Below are positions 24,175 through 36,990 of a DNA stretch of 64,000 nucleotides, one piece after another; within the stretch, counting starts at the first letter, position 1; every line of letters starts with the position of its first letter. Under the pieces are notes generated by a model, which saw only the letters and a program-made list of their open reading frames with translations, was not told the DNA's origin and did not search any database. Position numbers and translations under genes: made by a program. The stretch is from Dictyophora rubrovolvata (lineage: Eukaryota; Basidiomycota; Agaricomycetes; Phallales; Phallaceae). The stretch is from contig CP114126.1 in assembly GCA_029959195.1 (NCBI GenBank), positions 868,001 through 932,000 of the forward strand. The letters run 5' to 3'.

Positions 24175-24287
24175 AAATCGAGCAAAGATGACTCAATGAG
24201 GTCACTGCTCGAAAATTGTACACATACCAAACTAGTCAACTTCAGCTGACTCAGCCTCGTTGAACGTCCTCACCACCTTCAAACGAT

Positions 24288-24753
24288 ATGGCCTCGAGTC
24301 TTCCCGGTGCCGTCTCAAAACTCCTCGCTAAACCGAACCCATTCGCAAAAAAAGGTCAAAAAAGCCTATTTGAGACGCTATCATCGTTACCCAACGATGG
24401 CGTGGGTTCGCGCGTTGCACAAACAAGATGGGTAAAGCAAGGGATTCCAAGTTCGTTTTGGGAAGTTACAAAAGTCAAACTTAAGCATGAAGGGCAGCAT
24501 GGAAAAGCTTGGGGAATATTGCATTGGAGGGGTAAGTTTACAGATACTAATTTTCTCCTAGTAGCCTTTCTCACCGTGTTCGCCAGGTAAACCCGCTGAA
24601 ACTATAAAAGGACGCGCTCCTGAACATGAAAGACTCATTCGTGGAGGATTAAAATATGGATGGACTGCCCTTCAACTGCAGAAGCCCCCAAACTCAGATT
24701 CCGGTCAACATTCCGTACCTCCAAACCCTTCGCAGCCTACATCATCAGACTAG
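24288..24753 (+). CDS. Mitochondrial small-subunit ribosomal protein mS34 family
   Basis: Two exons, 24288-24531 and 24587-24753, 136 residues. The conserved core is GVGSRVAQTRWVKQGIPSSF followed by WEVTKVKLKHEGQHGKAWG and ILHWRGK. The G-x-G-x-x-V, the W and the HGKAWGIL-(x)-GK block match the animal MRPS34 family, a component of the mitochondrial small ribosomal subunit. The N-terminus (LAKPNPFAKKGQ) is basic, as expected for mitochondrial import. It diverges from the carrier gene with 113 bases between start codons, suggesting a shared promoter. Confidence 0.75.
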
Positions 24754-26602
24754 ATGTTCGCCTTCACCACAAGCAATGTTATCATATCATATTTTTTTGT
24801 TTCAATAAATTTCCAACGGCCTTCTTAGTAAATTCAGCTATCTTGGTCAATTGGATTAGAATGGAAAGAAACCTGGTCTGGTTTTGAATCTCTCTCGCAA
24901 CGTCATTTTCGGAGTAAGCAACATCGATTATGACCGCAGAGTTATTTCCTTACCAAATAAACACGCCAACAGTGTATACATTGCTCTAATGCCTGTTTTC
25001 ATCGACGATTTACTGAAACTGGATTGATACTATATGACATGTTCCAAACTTCATAGATGTGACTTGCCCAGGCTCATCGAGTTTAACATTGGCTTATAGG
25101 GTTAATCTCGCAATTGTGAAAATACCTATTGCATGATTTCAGGCTAGTTCTCTGGGAGTGACGCTGTAACGCCTTCCCCGTGTATATTGTTATGCTCGGA
25201 GATCCCCGCTTACGATTTAAGTGCTATCCCAGCTATCAACGTATTCCATGAAAGTGCATCTCATAAATCTTTTCGTGAAAACTTATTACCGTTCGACCAT
25301 GTTTTTCCATCTCTTTGCAGGTGATTATTCTCAGCGTCCGCAACGCCCGTGGACATACATACATCAGGGCCATCATTGTACTGTCTTCAGGTCCGAGTCT
25401 GAGGTAAGTAATGGATATTTGAGCTATTTCGGGCTTACGGATTAGATTCCATTAGTTATCAACGGAGGAAGCATACTCCTTCTTCCTTGCTGTTCCATGT
25501 TTCGGCCAATGAATATCAATTTCAGCAACCCAATTTCACAGTGTTTTGTGAAGGGCTGTATGCCGCTTTTGCTCATTTCTAATAACCAACTTTGGATGAT
25601 TATATTGTTTCGAACATAAGCTTTATTACACGAATCCTTGCGTATCGCATTAAACGGTCTGTGCATACGATAGCGCGCTTATCAGGACTTCCGTGATCAA
25701 ACTTTTTTCAGCGGTGTTCTGCCCAGCTGCGTACGTTCAGTTTTTCGAATCACTATATATACATATCAGTGGATCGTTGATGGCTTAGTGATACTTGAAA
25801 CCCCACTGTTTCGTCCCCACTGTTCCTACCTTCAGCTCAAATAGGAGGGAGGGGTGGCCTTCCATCTTTTACATCTACTAATTTCTGCTTCTAGAAACGG
25901 CCATCATGACTTCAGCGAATTTCCGGTGCCTGCGATCAATTCCTTTGGAGTGTAGAAACTAACGTTTGTTTACATGGTTACTGGCCCCGGGAATCGTTTA
26001 CTTGACATGACGCATTTGGAGACTAATACTATTGACATCTGTCAATCATAATGCATATCGCTTCATGTTATGTAGGGATGCCATGTGTAGGCATTCTTTG
26101 GTCGTCATCCTTCCAGGTCTTCCGGCGCTTGTGTCTCATAGTGGCTTTCTTGTTTTGGTAAGTTGGAAGATTCAAACTGTTCGAGTCCCAGCTCTGAATT
26201 GGATCCGAGTGATAGAACGTAGCGTGAAAGAGGTTTAGTGGCGCTCCCAAAAGATCGGCAAGAGTATTCTTTTATTTTTATCCCATATGTACACATAGCT
26301 TTGGCGGTATGAAAGTGAGTAATATCATTTTCTATGATGGAAGCACTGCGTCCAGAGATGGCTATACATAGATTTAAAAGCGATTGGCTATGTTCTATTC
26401 AATGTCGCGATTTTCGGGTATACGTGCCTATATGCTTTTTTCCTAGATCACACGCCCGACTTACGAAATAACTACGGTCTATTTCAAAAAAGGAGTCCAC
26501 AAATCCTTACGCAATGAGTGATTTTGAATATAAAGTTTCGCGAATCAAATCGATACTGAGCTCTACGTTCAGTCACGTAAACCCGCAAGCCTTGTCTATC
26601 CG
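24754..26602. other. Long gene-poor stretch, nothing recognised
   Basis: About 1.85 kb of AT-rich sequence with many short open frames, no recognisable motif and no chain of exons I can support. A single exon-like segment bounded by cag and gtaagt occurs at 25321-25403 but leads nowhere. It may hold long untranslated regions or an unrecognised gene. Confidence 0.4.
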
Positions 26603-28410
26603 ATGGACAATAGCACCCTAAGCAACAATACCATGAGCAATAACACTGTAGGTGCTCTTTTGCCCTCGGATATATCGGGTCTTTATCAAGAGTACGTCTA
26701 TCGCTTATGATCAAATATAACGCGCTGATACAAGTATGATAGCTTCATCACCGTCTTGGTGCTTTTCAGCAGCTTAGGTAGATACAGTTCACGTTGGTCA
26801 CCATAGTTCTATCTCACTTAATCGTGCTTCATAGCGCTGGTGGTCTACACAACCATCATAAATCTCGACGACGAAGTCGATTGTATATGGTCCAGGCGAT
26901 TCAGCCTCCCCGCATTTCTATATTGCCTATCCCGATATAGTGTGATAATATCCCAGTCGCTTCTCGTTGGTCTAACTTTGTTACCGGACTCAGTGGTATG
27001 TTACCATTCAATGCATTCTGTCGACATGAGGTCAAAATTCGTGCAATGTTTTACTAGTCGCTGAGGTAGGTATCAGATAACGATAACTTATGTTTCTAGC
27101 GGTGATCAACTGACAACTTGATTAGTACTTGTAATGCGATAGGCAATACGTATAATGCCATCTCATTCCTTCCTTATATCGGTGTTCAAGGTTGCCAGTG
27201 CTGTCCCTCATTCAAAAGGTTTTTCAATGTTGAATATTACTACTAGGTCTGTTGGTTGCTAGGGGATACTCTCTCTATCCCGGAAACATTTGGGTTGCTC
27301 TAGGACTAGGGGTATCTTTCTTCATCGGTATTTTCTTTGGGATCTATAGTAAGTCGTTCGAACTGCGCGAGACAAGTCTATGCCCTTATGTGTACCGTCA
27401 TAATAGTTCCTGCGGCATTTCCTGGATGTTCACCTGGATTAACGTAGGATATTTCACTCGCTTTTCAAAGAACTCAAAATGTTTTAACCAATTCCAATTC
27501 TTCAGTCGTAAGCTTGCTGCTTGCACGATATCGTGTCGGTTGACTCCAACCCCCCACTACAGCCCAAGTCAAAGCATTTAATCTGGTTGAAATTATTTTC
27601 ACGGTTCTAACTGACACTTTGGTATTCCTGGTCACTATCTACAAAGTGTGGGGAATGTGGAGATTGAGACGGCAATTGAACTTGCGTGACTCAGAGTCAA
27701 ATATTGGCGGCTTATTATTATCCCAGGGTGCGTTTATTTCAGAACATTTCTCTTACTTTTTCTTGAAATTAATTTCAAAAGGTGTTTTGAGATACTGGTT
27801 AGTCTTAGCACAGCTTTCTCTACCAATTATTTCCATTATCCATAAATCACTTCAGTTTCGTCCTTTTGGTTACTCTAACAGATGCAATACTTGTGGAGGT
27901 GGGTTCATCTCATTTGACACGAATTCATTTATCTTAACAATTATCCTCAGAGAGGACCGGTAGGATCTTCTTTGATCTCATTTATTTCATTTACCAGCAG
28001 ACTAACCAAATTCAGCTTGACGCTACGAACAATTTTAGTTACATGCAAGAAGCGTAAGCTCTTCTACTTTGGCACATTGGCCATTACGATTCAAATTTTC
28101 TGCTCGTAGGCTCTCCATTATTATATTGTGTCGATTCTCCCTCGATCTTCGTAAACGCAATCAACCTCAAATTGATGATGTGGAGTTACCAACATTGTCA
28201 TTTACAGTGCAAGGGGCCCGGAGTGTAATGAGATATGTCCACGAGACATTCTTGACGGAGTTAGGAGAGCCTACTGATGACATGGAGGAGACCGATGATA
28301 CTCCGGAACAAAATATGGAATTTGAGACCATTGAACTACGGTGTGGGAATGGGGGTACTAACTCGGATTCTCAGACCAGTCCGGTCGACTCTTCGAAGGA
28401 AGCAGTATGA
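26603..28410 (+). CDS. DUF6533-type multi-pass membrane protein, copy A
   Basis: Multi-exon gene. The likely first exon, from 26603, encodes MDNSTLSNNTMSNNTVGALL. After one or more introns I do not resolve comes VVYTTIINLDDEVDCIWSRR followed by LYCLSRYSVI, the N-terminal DUF6533 signature ('D...tfd.Ev..iW.r..', then '.l..l.RY'). Further hydrophobic exons follow: ARGYSLYPGNIWVALGLGVS, LTDTLVFLVTIYKVWGMWRL, YWLVLAQLSLPIISIIHK, and a cytoplasmic tail LDLRKRNQPQIDDVELPTLS ending in EAV. The layout is a seven-helix-like orphan membrane protein, a family greatly expanded in mushroom-forming fungi with no known function. Exon ends are uncertain. It is the convergent partner of copy B. Confidence 0.65.
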
Positions 28411-29453
28411 AGATGGGCTTCTTTCTCCTCTCCCCTCCTCTTCTCTTCTCTTCTCTTCTTCCCTTCTGTTGTATTATTATTCAAGCTATTCTATTTATTT
28501 GTCTGTTTCGCTTGTGGCATGCCGCACTGTATGTTATGTAAGTATGAATCAAAAAGAGATGTTATCTTCCAATCATTGATCCTGTTTCGGGGGATGCCGG
28601 TGTCTCAACTGTCAATAATAAATTTTAGCTGGGTACAACAAATATACGGAACACGCGCATTACTCACTTCTAAAGGTAAAATATATCCGCATCCCCGAAA
28701 TTCAGACAACTAATCCGGATGCCCATGGTTTCATGCTGTGTAACACAACACGAAGCTATGGGAATCATTATTAATATGCATTGAGAATTGGACTCATCAG
28801 CTCAAGGGTTGACTAATAGTACCAGTCACCGTACTGTTCATCAGAATTCATTTATCCCCGAATCCGAGTCGACGCTTATTCTATAAAGGCTGCATTTACG
28901 CTGTACGATCATCGAATACATGACCATCAAAAAATCGATAATTGATACCGTTTTACTGCTTCAAGTTATTAACAGAACATTTATTTGAGCGGTCCCTACC
29001 TATCAGCTGGCTGACTTGCAAGAGCAATCTGTATATCGAAAGAGCTGGTAAACCTTTTTTTCGGCAATGATCTATCACTTTTCTCAGAATTGATCTCACA
29101 AAGACCCGGCGAACTGAAGTCACCTGAACATTTTTTCTCAACGGCTCAAGTATGAGATATGTATACTAGTCCAAAACGGGGCTCACTGGCAAGCTGTGCA
29201 TGATGAGAGACTGATTGCGTCGTAACCGAGGCTTCATTCCAATTGATGGCATGGTGCTTGTCCTTATTTCATCTCAGCATTGTACAATTCCATCCGTTGT
29301 ATTCGTCGACATAAAAGTCATAATAACGAAATGAAATCAATAAAGTTCTTGGTCTCTATGCTCAGTGATTTATGAAATTCCCTCGAGGAAATTTTAAATC
29401 GGCGGTGATACATGTCCTAAGAAAAGATAACAAGTCAATTTGCTGCAAAAAAA
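28411..29453. other. Gene-free gap between convergent DUF6533 genes
   Basis: About 1 kb of AT-rich sequence between two 3' ends. It starts with a CT-rich run (ctcttctcttctcttc near 28439). No coding or RNA gene recognised. Confidence 0.45.
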
Positions 29454-31230
29454 TCAAACTGTGGAGGAATTTTTAACTTCGTTCCGCATGCGTTTCTGAT
29501 TCATGATTGATGGCGCAGGCAACTGAGGTCGCGTCTCTGAATCCGCAGCCAATCTCAAGGTGGACATCTCCATTGCTGTCATTGAGGTTGGTTCGTTGAT
29601 AAGGACGCCCCCTTGACGATCATTTGGATCCAAGTTAATAATACCATTCTGTGGATTCTCCCCCAATTCGTTTGGGATGCTCTCATGCAAGCCCTCTGCT
29701 ATCTGTCTCACAGACTGTATTATTCTGGCTTCTTGGAATGACAGATTGGGCATTTGTAACGAGGCCTGATGGCTCTTCTTAGAATTTCGTTGGCGAAGTT
29801 CCAATGTGAACTCGCAAATGAGTATCGTGGAAAGCCTAAACAAGTCGTCAGCGAGTCACAGGTATAAACTTAAACGATTGGGTTCATCATACACGTTCTG
29901 AAAGGCACCGAAACCGCTTGCCGCAGAACTCTGAATGGCATATAATTAGAAATCGGACTGGTAGAAGAGTTATCCTTACCGAGGCTAACTGAGATGGGGT
30001 TTCAGAAATAGCTTCGACTAAGTTCAATTGATAAAAATTGCTCACGTTAGCCAGCAATGTGGATGCCAACGCATAAAAAATATAAAACTTGTAACTTGAG
30101 CGCGAGCATATACTTTGGAAAAATAAATGACAAACCAAAATCGAAAAAATCCTACAAATTTAGAAAAAATCAATATGACCCTGCGGAATTGAATAGTAGA
30201 TTAGTACCTTGCTGAAGAAGTGAGGTAGCAAGGTCCGTATTGCCTCGTAAACCAACACTTCGTTTCAACTTCCGAACACCCCAAGCATGATAAATAACGA
30301 CAACAAAGGCAATAAAATCCTGAAGAATAATAGAGACCGATTGAAGAATCGTGGAAATGAAATAACCCCGTGCTACAGACGTTTGGTAAAATGAATGCAT
30401 TCATTACTTCCTTTTCTAATTATTGGTTCTTACGACTAAGAGAGAGAGAGAGAGAGAAAGAGTTAGCAGCCATTGAGGTATTGGTCATGTCATTCTTACA
30501 ATTGTGAACCACAGGATGGTACCGTCGATCCTACGAAAACTCTTTGTAGTTCAATCAGGTGGGATGGACTAAGAAACGTACTGTAGATGTTCGGAGCTAG
30601 ACCTGCAAAGAACAGTACACCCAATGTTATGACTCTAGTCACTGGTTTTGATCCGCTGTACAGGGAGTATGTTCTAGCAGCAATCAACCTTACGCTACGC
30701 TTCAATTAAAAAGTCCCACAAGCTTCAAAATTAAATGTGCTACTACCTTGTACTCCGATAAAAGGAACGCTGAATAAAGTACCCAGAATATTGCATGTCC
30801 TAAACCGTGAGCCAAGAACTACTTAGTTTCTTTGCGAGTGATATAGTTTAAAGGGGGTTACCGCAAAGACTATGGAGCGATGTTAACAAATAGAGAACGA
30901 ATCTAGCGGCCTACCGATGATCTGCAAGGCTAACACGGGGTACTTTGAGAGCATGTAGAGGACGGCTGGTAACGTAATCTTGCGTTTCTGGCATATGTAT
31001 TCAATTTCATCATTAAGATGTAGGAGAGGGGTAAATGAGTATTGCTGTGATGTTATAAAAAGGACAAGAATAATTTAAGTCGGAAGAACCGACAGGTTGT
31101 GGTTTACTTACCCGTCGAACTGAGAAGCAGCTGAGTTTGCGTAACCCTGTACCATTGGTTTCAGTTAATGAATGTTTGAAGAGCTCGTCAGGACGTACGT
31201 GGAGTATACTATGGCAGCAGCGTTGTCCAT
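29454..31230 (-). CDS. DUF6533-type multi-pass membrane protein, copy B
   Basis: Minus-strand paralogue of copy A. The probable start at 31230 encodes MDNAAAIVYST, also beginning M-D-N. The DUF6533 signature reads LLHLNDEIEYICQKRKITLP followed by AVLYMLSKYPVL. Later segments align with copy A: LIAARTYSLYSGSKPVTRVI against the ARGYSLYPGN exon, FVVVIYHAWGVRKLKRSVGL against VTIYKVWGMWRLRRQL, and ICEFTLELRQRNSKK with LPNLSF-like MPNLSFQEARIIQS in the tail. The cytoplasmic tail is about 95 residues, polar, ending SSTV. Function unknown. Exon borders near the start are unresolved, and I cannot exclude that the 5' part has decayed. Confidence 0.6.
30439..30456. repeat. (AG)n microsatellite
   Basis: An AG dinucleotide tract inside an intron of copy B of the DUF6533-type gene. 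On the coding strand it is a pyrimidine tract. Confidence 0.8.
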
Positions 31231-32496
31231 CCAGAATGCAGTCTGGATGAAGTGGAGGGGTTAGTTCTGGCCCATTTGAGGTATCTCGACCTATATATAC
31301 GTTTCATGATAAAAAAAAACCTTGAATACCTACTTCGCCCCCACCCCAAAGATGAATCAAACAAATAAAGGATCCCGATGGTCTATTGTTATCCTAACCA
31401 CTCCCTCTATGTGTACCATGTGTATCAGACCATAAACGGGACCGACTGATCAATTGGGATGTTGAGCAGTGAGATCTAGTGAGATGTCAACGACGTCGAG
31501 ATTGAGACGGTGTACCTAGTCGAAAAAAAATGCATGAGAGCACTGATTTGAACTTAATTTATGGGCTGACTGGGTTTTCTGGATGGACTTTCTCGCATTT
31601 ATGAGCTTTTTCTGTATTCAATTGATTGCTAGTCGCTTTCCAAAGCTGTCTTCGTGAGTTACTTGAACAAGCCCTGACGTGATCAGTCCCATATAATAAC
31701 ATGACTGTGCCGCTCACTACTGGGCAGTGAGTTGAGGCCTTGGGGGTCCTTCGGAAAACCAACTTTGAACTGATGGCACCAGCAGTTGAGGCTCCTCATT
31801 AATACCCGCATAAAGGTGCAAGCCTTTGACCAGTGAAAGGGCCCCGAAACTGTCTCAAACTCAATTAGTTGCAAATCAATTGTGGGGTCCACTGCTCGGT
31901 TCCGCGACATGTTTTTTTTCTTTTTGAGAATCGTTTGCTTCCCCGGAATCGTCGGCCCGTTATCTCTGGATCTTGAAAGTTGAAATTCGTCGGTTCGATA
32001 TGAAGTGTTTATGCATCGATTCCGCCTAATTATCAGCGTGCAGCATAATGCAGGTGAGCTGTTTCATTGGTTTGCTAAGGACCAATTTTATTGCTTCGCT
32101 TAAATCGTCGCATGCCATATTCGAACTTGCTGACGCTATTGAGCCCCGTTGACAACTGCCACTGACTCTGTCTCTGGACCAGGGTGATTGACACTTCAAT
32201 TATGATTCATCAACTCCTTGAAAATCTCGCCAGCTCTGTTTTTTGCAGTGACATCGCCATCAAAAGGCTGTACAACTGCGATATACAGAGCCCGGATATG
32301 TTGATTTTGAGCAACAAAAGTTTAAAGCGAAAGACCGCTGACTAGCGATTATGTAATTGATACCTGCTGGAATAACACGATTGGTTGATCAACGTCAATT
32401 GGTTAATCTTCAATCATTTGTGGCAGAAAACAAATAAACGTGGCCATACAAGAATACATACGCTCACTGACTCCTGACTACTCCACCGCACTCATA
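31231..32496. other. Gene-free gap, probable promoters
   Basis: 1.27 kb between the start regions of a minus-strand and a plus-strand gene, so both promoters should lie here. No coding frame, RNA gene or repeat recognised apart from short A- and T-runs. Confidence 0.4.
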
Positions 32497-33333
32497 ATGA
32501 GTACCTTTGATCTAAAAGACCAAGTAATGTTTTTCTACACTTTTCATCGTGTTCTTCACTCTTTTAACAAGTTAATTAGCTTGTTTTCTATGGCCAATAT
32601 CATTCCAACAAGTACAATATAGCCGTCCATATGTGTTTTGTCCCACTGATCTTATGGTGAGCGCAACTGCAATATCCGAATCCAAGTTTGCATCGACTCA
32701 AAGGTCTCATCTCATCGGCACTATAGGACGGTTTTCGCAATTCTCGCATCACTTTCTGTCCCTGAATTCTTTCCTTCGCAAACCCTACTCTACATATCTC
32801 CGTATGCCTATTTAGAATGGACGTGGGCACTTCCATTGGCGGTCATCGTGGCTACGTACTACTTGCTTTTGGAACCCATTGCAGCGGTACGGCGCCCAGT
32901 ACAAAATTTTACCAGTAACCAGCCTTTGACATGGATTTCCTATAGATAACTTACCTGCCAATTCTTTCGACGATGATAATGACCGCCAGTCCCATTGCTC
33001 ACAGCCCCTCCGGGACTGAAGCAGCGATAGGACTGTTCGTCTTTTCCTGGATCGCACAGTTTACTGCACATGCAGTAGCAGAGAAGAGATCGCCTGCATT
33101 GCTGGATAATCTGGCAGGAGGTAAGACCCTCTTAATTTATCCCGCCTTCCGAACTTCATCGACTCAACACCCGCACAACAGCCCTAATCCTGGCCCCGTT
33201 CTTTGTTCATTTCGAACTTCTCTTTGCACTTGGATACAGACCTCAGCTACAGAAGGAGGTCACCAATGGCGTTGGCGTTGAAGTGGCGAAGTTTAGAAGG
33301 GAAGTGGCAGAGAAAAGTCGCAAGAGACAGTGA
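32497..33333 (+). CDS. MPO1: Mpo1/YGL010w-like (DUF962) ER membrane dioxygenase
   Basis: Five exons, 32497-32523, 32580-32656, 32727-32886, 32946-33120 and 33182-33333, total 591 bases, 196 residues. The product begins MSTFDLKDQLVFYGQYHSNK then YNIAVHMCFVPLILW, the classic start of this family (a Tyr-x-x-x-His block and a second His two turns later). It has about four hydrophobic segments, then AQFTAHAVAEKRSPALLDNL and a basic cytosolic tail GVGVEVAKFRREVAEKSRKR. Yeast Mpo1 is an ER Fe(II)-dependent dioxygenase for alpha-oxidation of 2-hydroxy fatty acids from phytosphingosine. The histidines expected to bind iron (YHSNK, AVHM, TAHAVAEKR) are all present. All exons join in frame. Confidence 0.88.
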
Positions 33334-33793
33334 TCACGTCCGAGTCAAGAAATTTGACACAATAAAATTAACCACGACTCATCGAAAACATACCCCAGCT
33401 CCTACTGTACCTTACTGACTTAAGATTATCACGTGCCCTAAGAGTCTAGTGCGGCGGAGTGGTTATGGTTAGAGGGAAGGAAGGAACTCCAAGAATGGTA
33501 CCACCCTGAAAGGAACGTGTCATTAAGACGAATTGACCGGAATTGACTCGGAATGTATTATATAGATATAATGACCCTGGACAAATGTGATTCAACTGGT
33601 AAACCTTTGCTGTCAGCTTCTCCGCTTTTACATCAGACTCAAATATGTCAGACACCAAAACTAACACTGAGATTGAACAACTATAGTGTTACATACACGG
33701 TGGCGCGATTCTGTAATAAGAGGATTCTCACACATTTGAAAGAAAAATTGAATTGGCATATTGGAGTATGTGTGTTGTGTTGAGGTTTGAAGT
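33334..33793. other. Convergent 3' intergenic region
   Basis: 460 bases between two gene ends pointing at each other. It contains a tatatagatataatg stretch and no coding or RNA gene that I can recognise. Confidence 0.45.
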
Positions 33794-34631
33794 TTAGGGA
33801 TTGGGAGCGGAAGGGTAAGGAGGATCAGGAGCGGAAGGATGGGGAGGGGAATCAGGAGCCGGGGGATAAGAAGAGGGAGGAACCGGGGGATAAGAAGGGA
33901 ATAGGGGAGCTGAGGGATGAGAAGGGAATGGAGGGGGAGGGGGAGCCGAGGGATAAAGAGGTGGTGGAGGGGGGGCCGAGGGGTAAGAAGGCGGTGGAGG
34001 TGGTGGAGACGATGGCGCAATTGCAGTTCGGGGTGCAATGGGAAACTTCGGCGCAACTTGTTTTGCAACCGCGGTCTGTCGTTTCTTCTTGTGTTCCGAA
34101 AGTCGCATAGCCCATATATCGCGATGCAAAACATATCGTTCATGAGTTGGTTTGGGAGGAGCGGAGACTACGGGCATCGGTTTAGGGCCCGGAGGTGTTG
34201 ACTTGGGTTTAGGAATCGTTTCTTTGCTATCCACCTTGTCTTTGTCCGTATCTTTGTCTTTGTCTTTATTTTTCTCCTCGCTTTTGGCCTTCTCTTTGAG
34301 TCTTTGTTTCTCCTCCCATTCCTCTTTGACCTTCTTGATCTCTTCATCGGACATTTTGGGTTTATCCTCTCCCCCAGAAGGCGGGCTGACCTTGGACCCA
34401 AATCCAGGGTCTTTCAAATGTCCATCACATACATAGAAAAAGTCGACGGTGTTAATCGTCGCAAGGACAGTTGTCGTTGGACGATAGCATATAAAGCATG
34501 ACTTTGCAGTTGCCGCAGTCTGTTAGGGAATGAAGAAAAAGCTGCATTAAAATATCAGACGTTATACTATCATGAAATAAGGATCTGACGCGCTTGTAAT
34601 ACGTATTCTGAAAGTTTGAACTTGCAGACAT
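33794..34631 (-). CDS. VFA1: Vps4-associated protein 1 (Vfa1) family
   Basis: Two exons, 34590-34631 and 33794-34519, 255 residues. The N-terminus reads MSASSNFQNTYYKR then TAATAKSCFICYRPTTTVLA and TVDFFYVCDGHLKDPGFGSK, which is the Vfa1 zinc-finger-like domain with C-x2-C and C-x2-H pairs. A highly charged coiled segment follows (VKEEWEEKQRLKEKAKSEEK, then a Lys-Asp repeat). The C-terminal half is a proline/serine/tyrosine repeat tract with units such as PPPPPLYPSA. Yeast Vfa1 binds the AAA ATPase Vps4 and modulates ESCRT-III disassembly at endosomes. The long Pro-rich tail is unusual and could bind SH3, WW or EVH1 domains (inference). The donor gtcaga is slightly atypical. Confidence 0.82.
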
Positions 34632-36855
<2,224 letters not shown>

Positions 36856-36990
36856 TCGGTCCCAGCCTCTACAAGAAAATACGATCGCAAATGAAATTAT
36901 GTTTATATAAACGATGTGATTCTCCTGCTTTGAACAATGCAAAATGAAAAAAAAGTTATTTTCAAACACAAGACAATTACCAGTGGTGAG

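Noticed and set aside
25321-25403. A possible lone exon bounded by cag and gtaagt
   Set aside because: No neighbouring exon continues its frame and no motif is recognisable.
33787-34201. Gly/Arg/Glu-rich plus-strand open frames
   Set aside because: They are antisense readings of the proline-rich repeat of the Vfa1-like gene.
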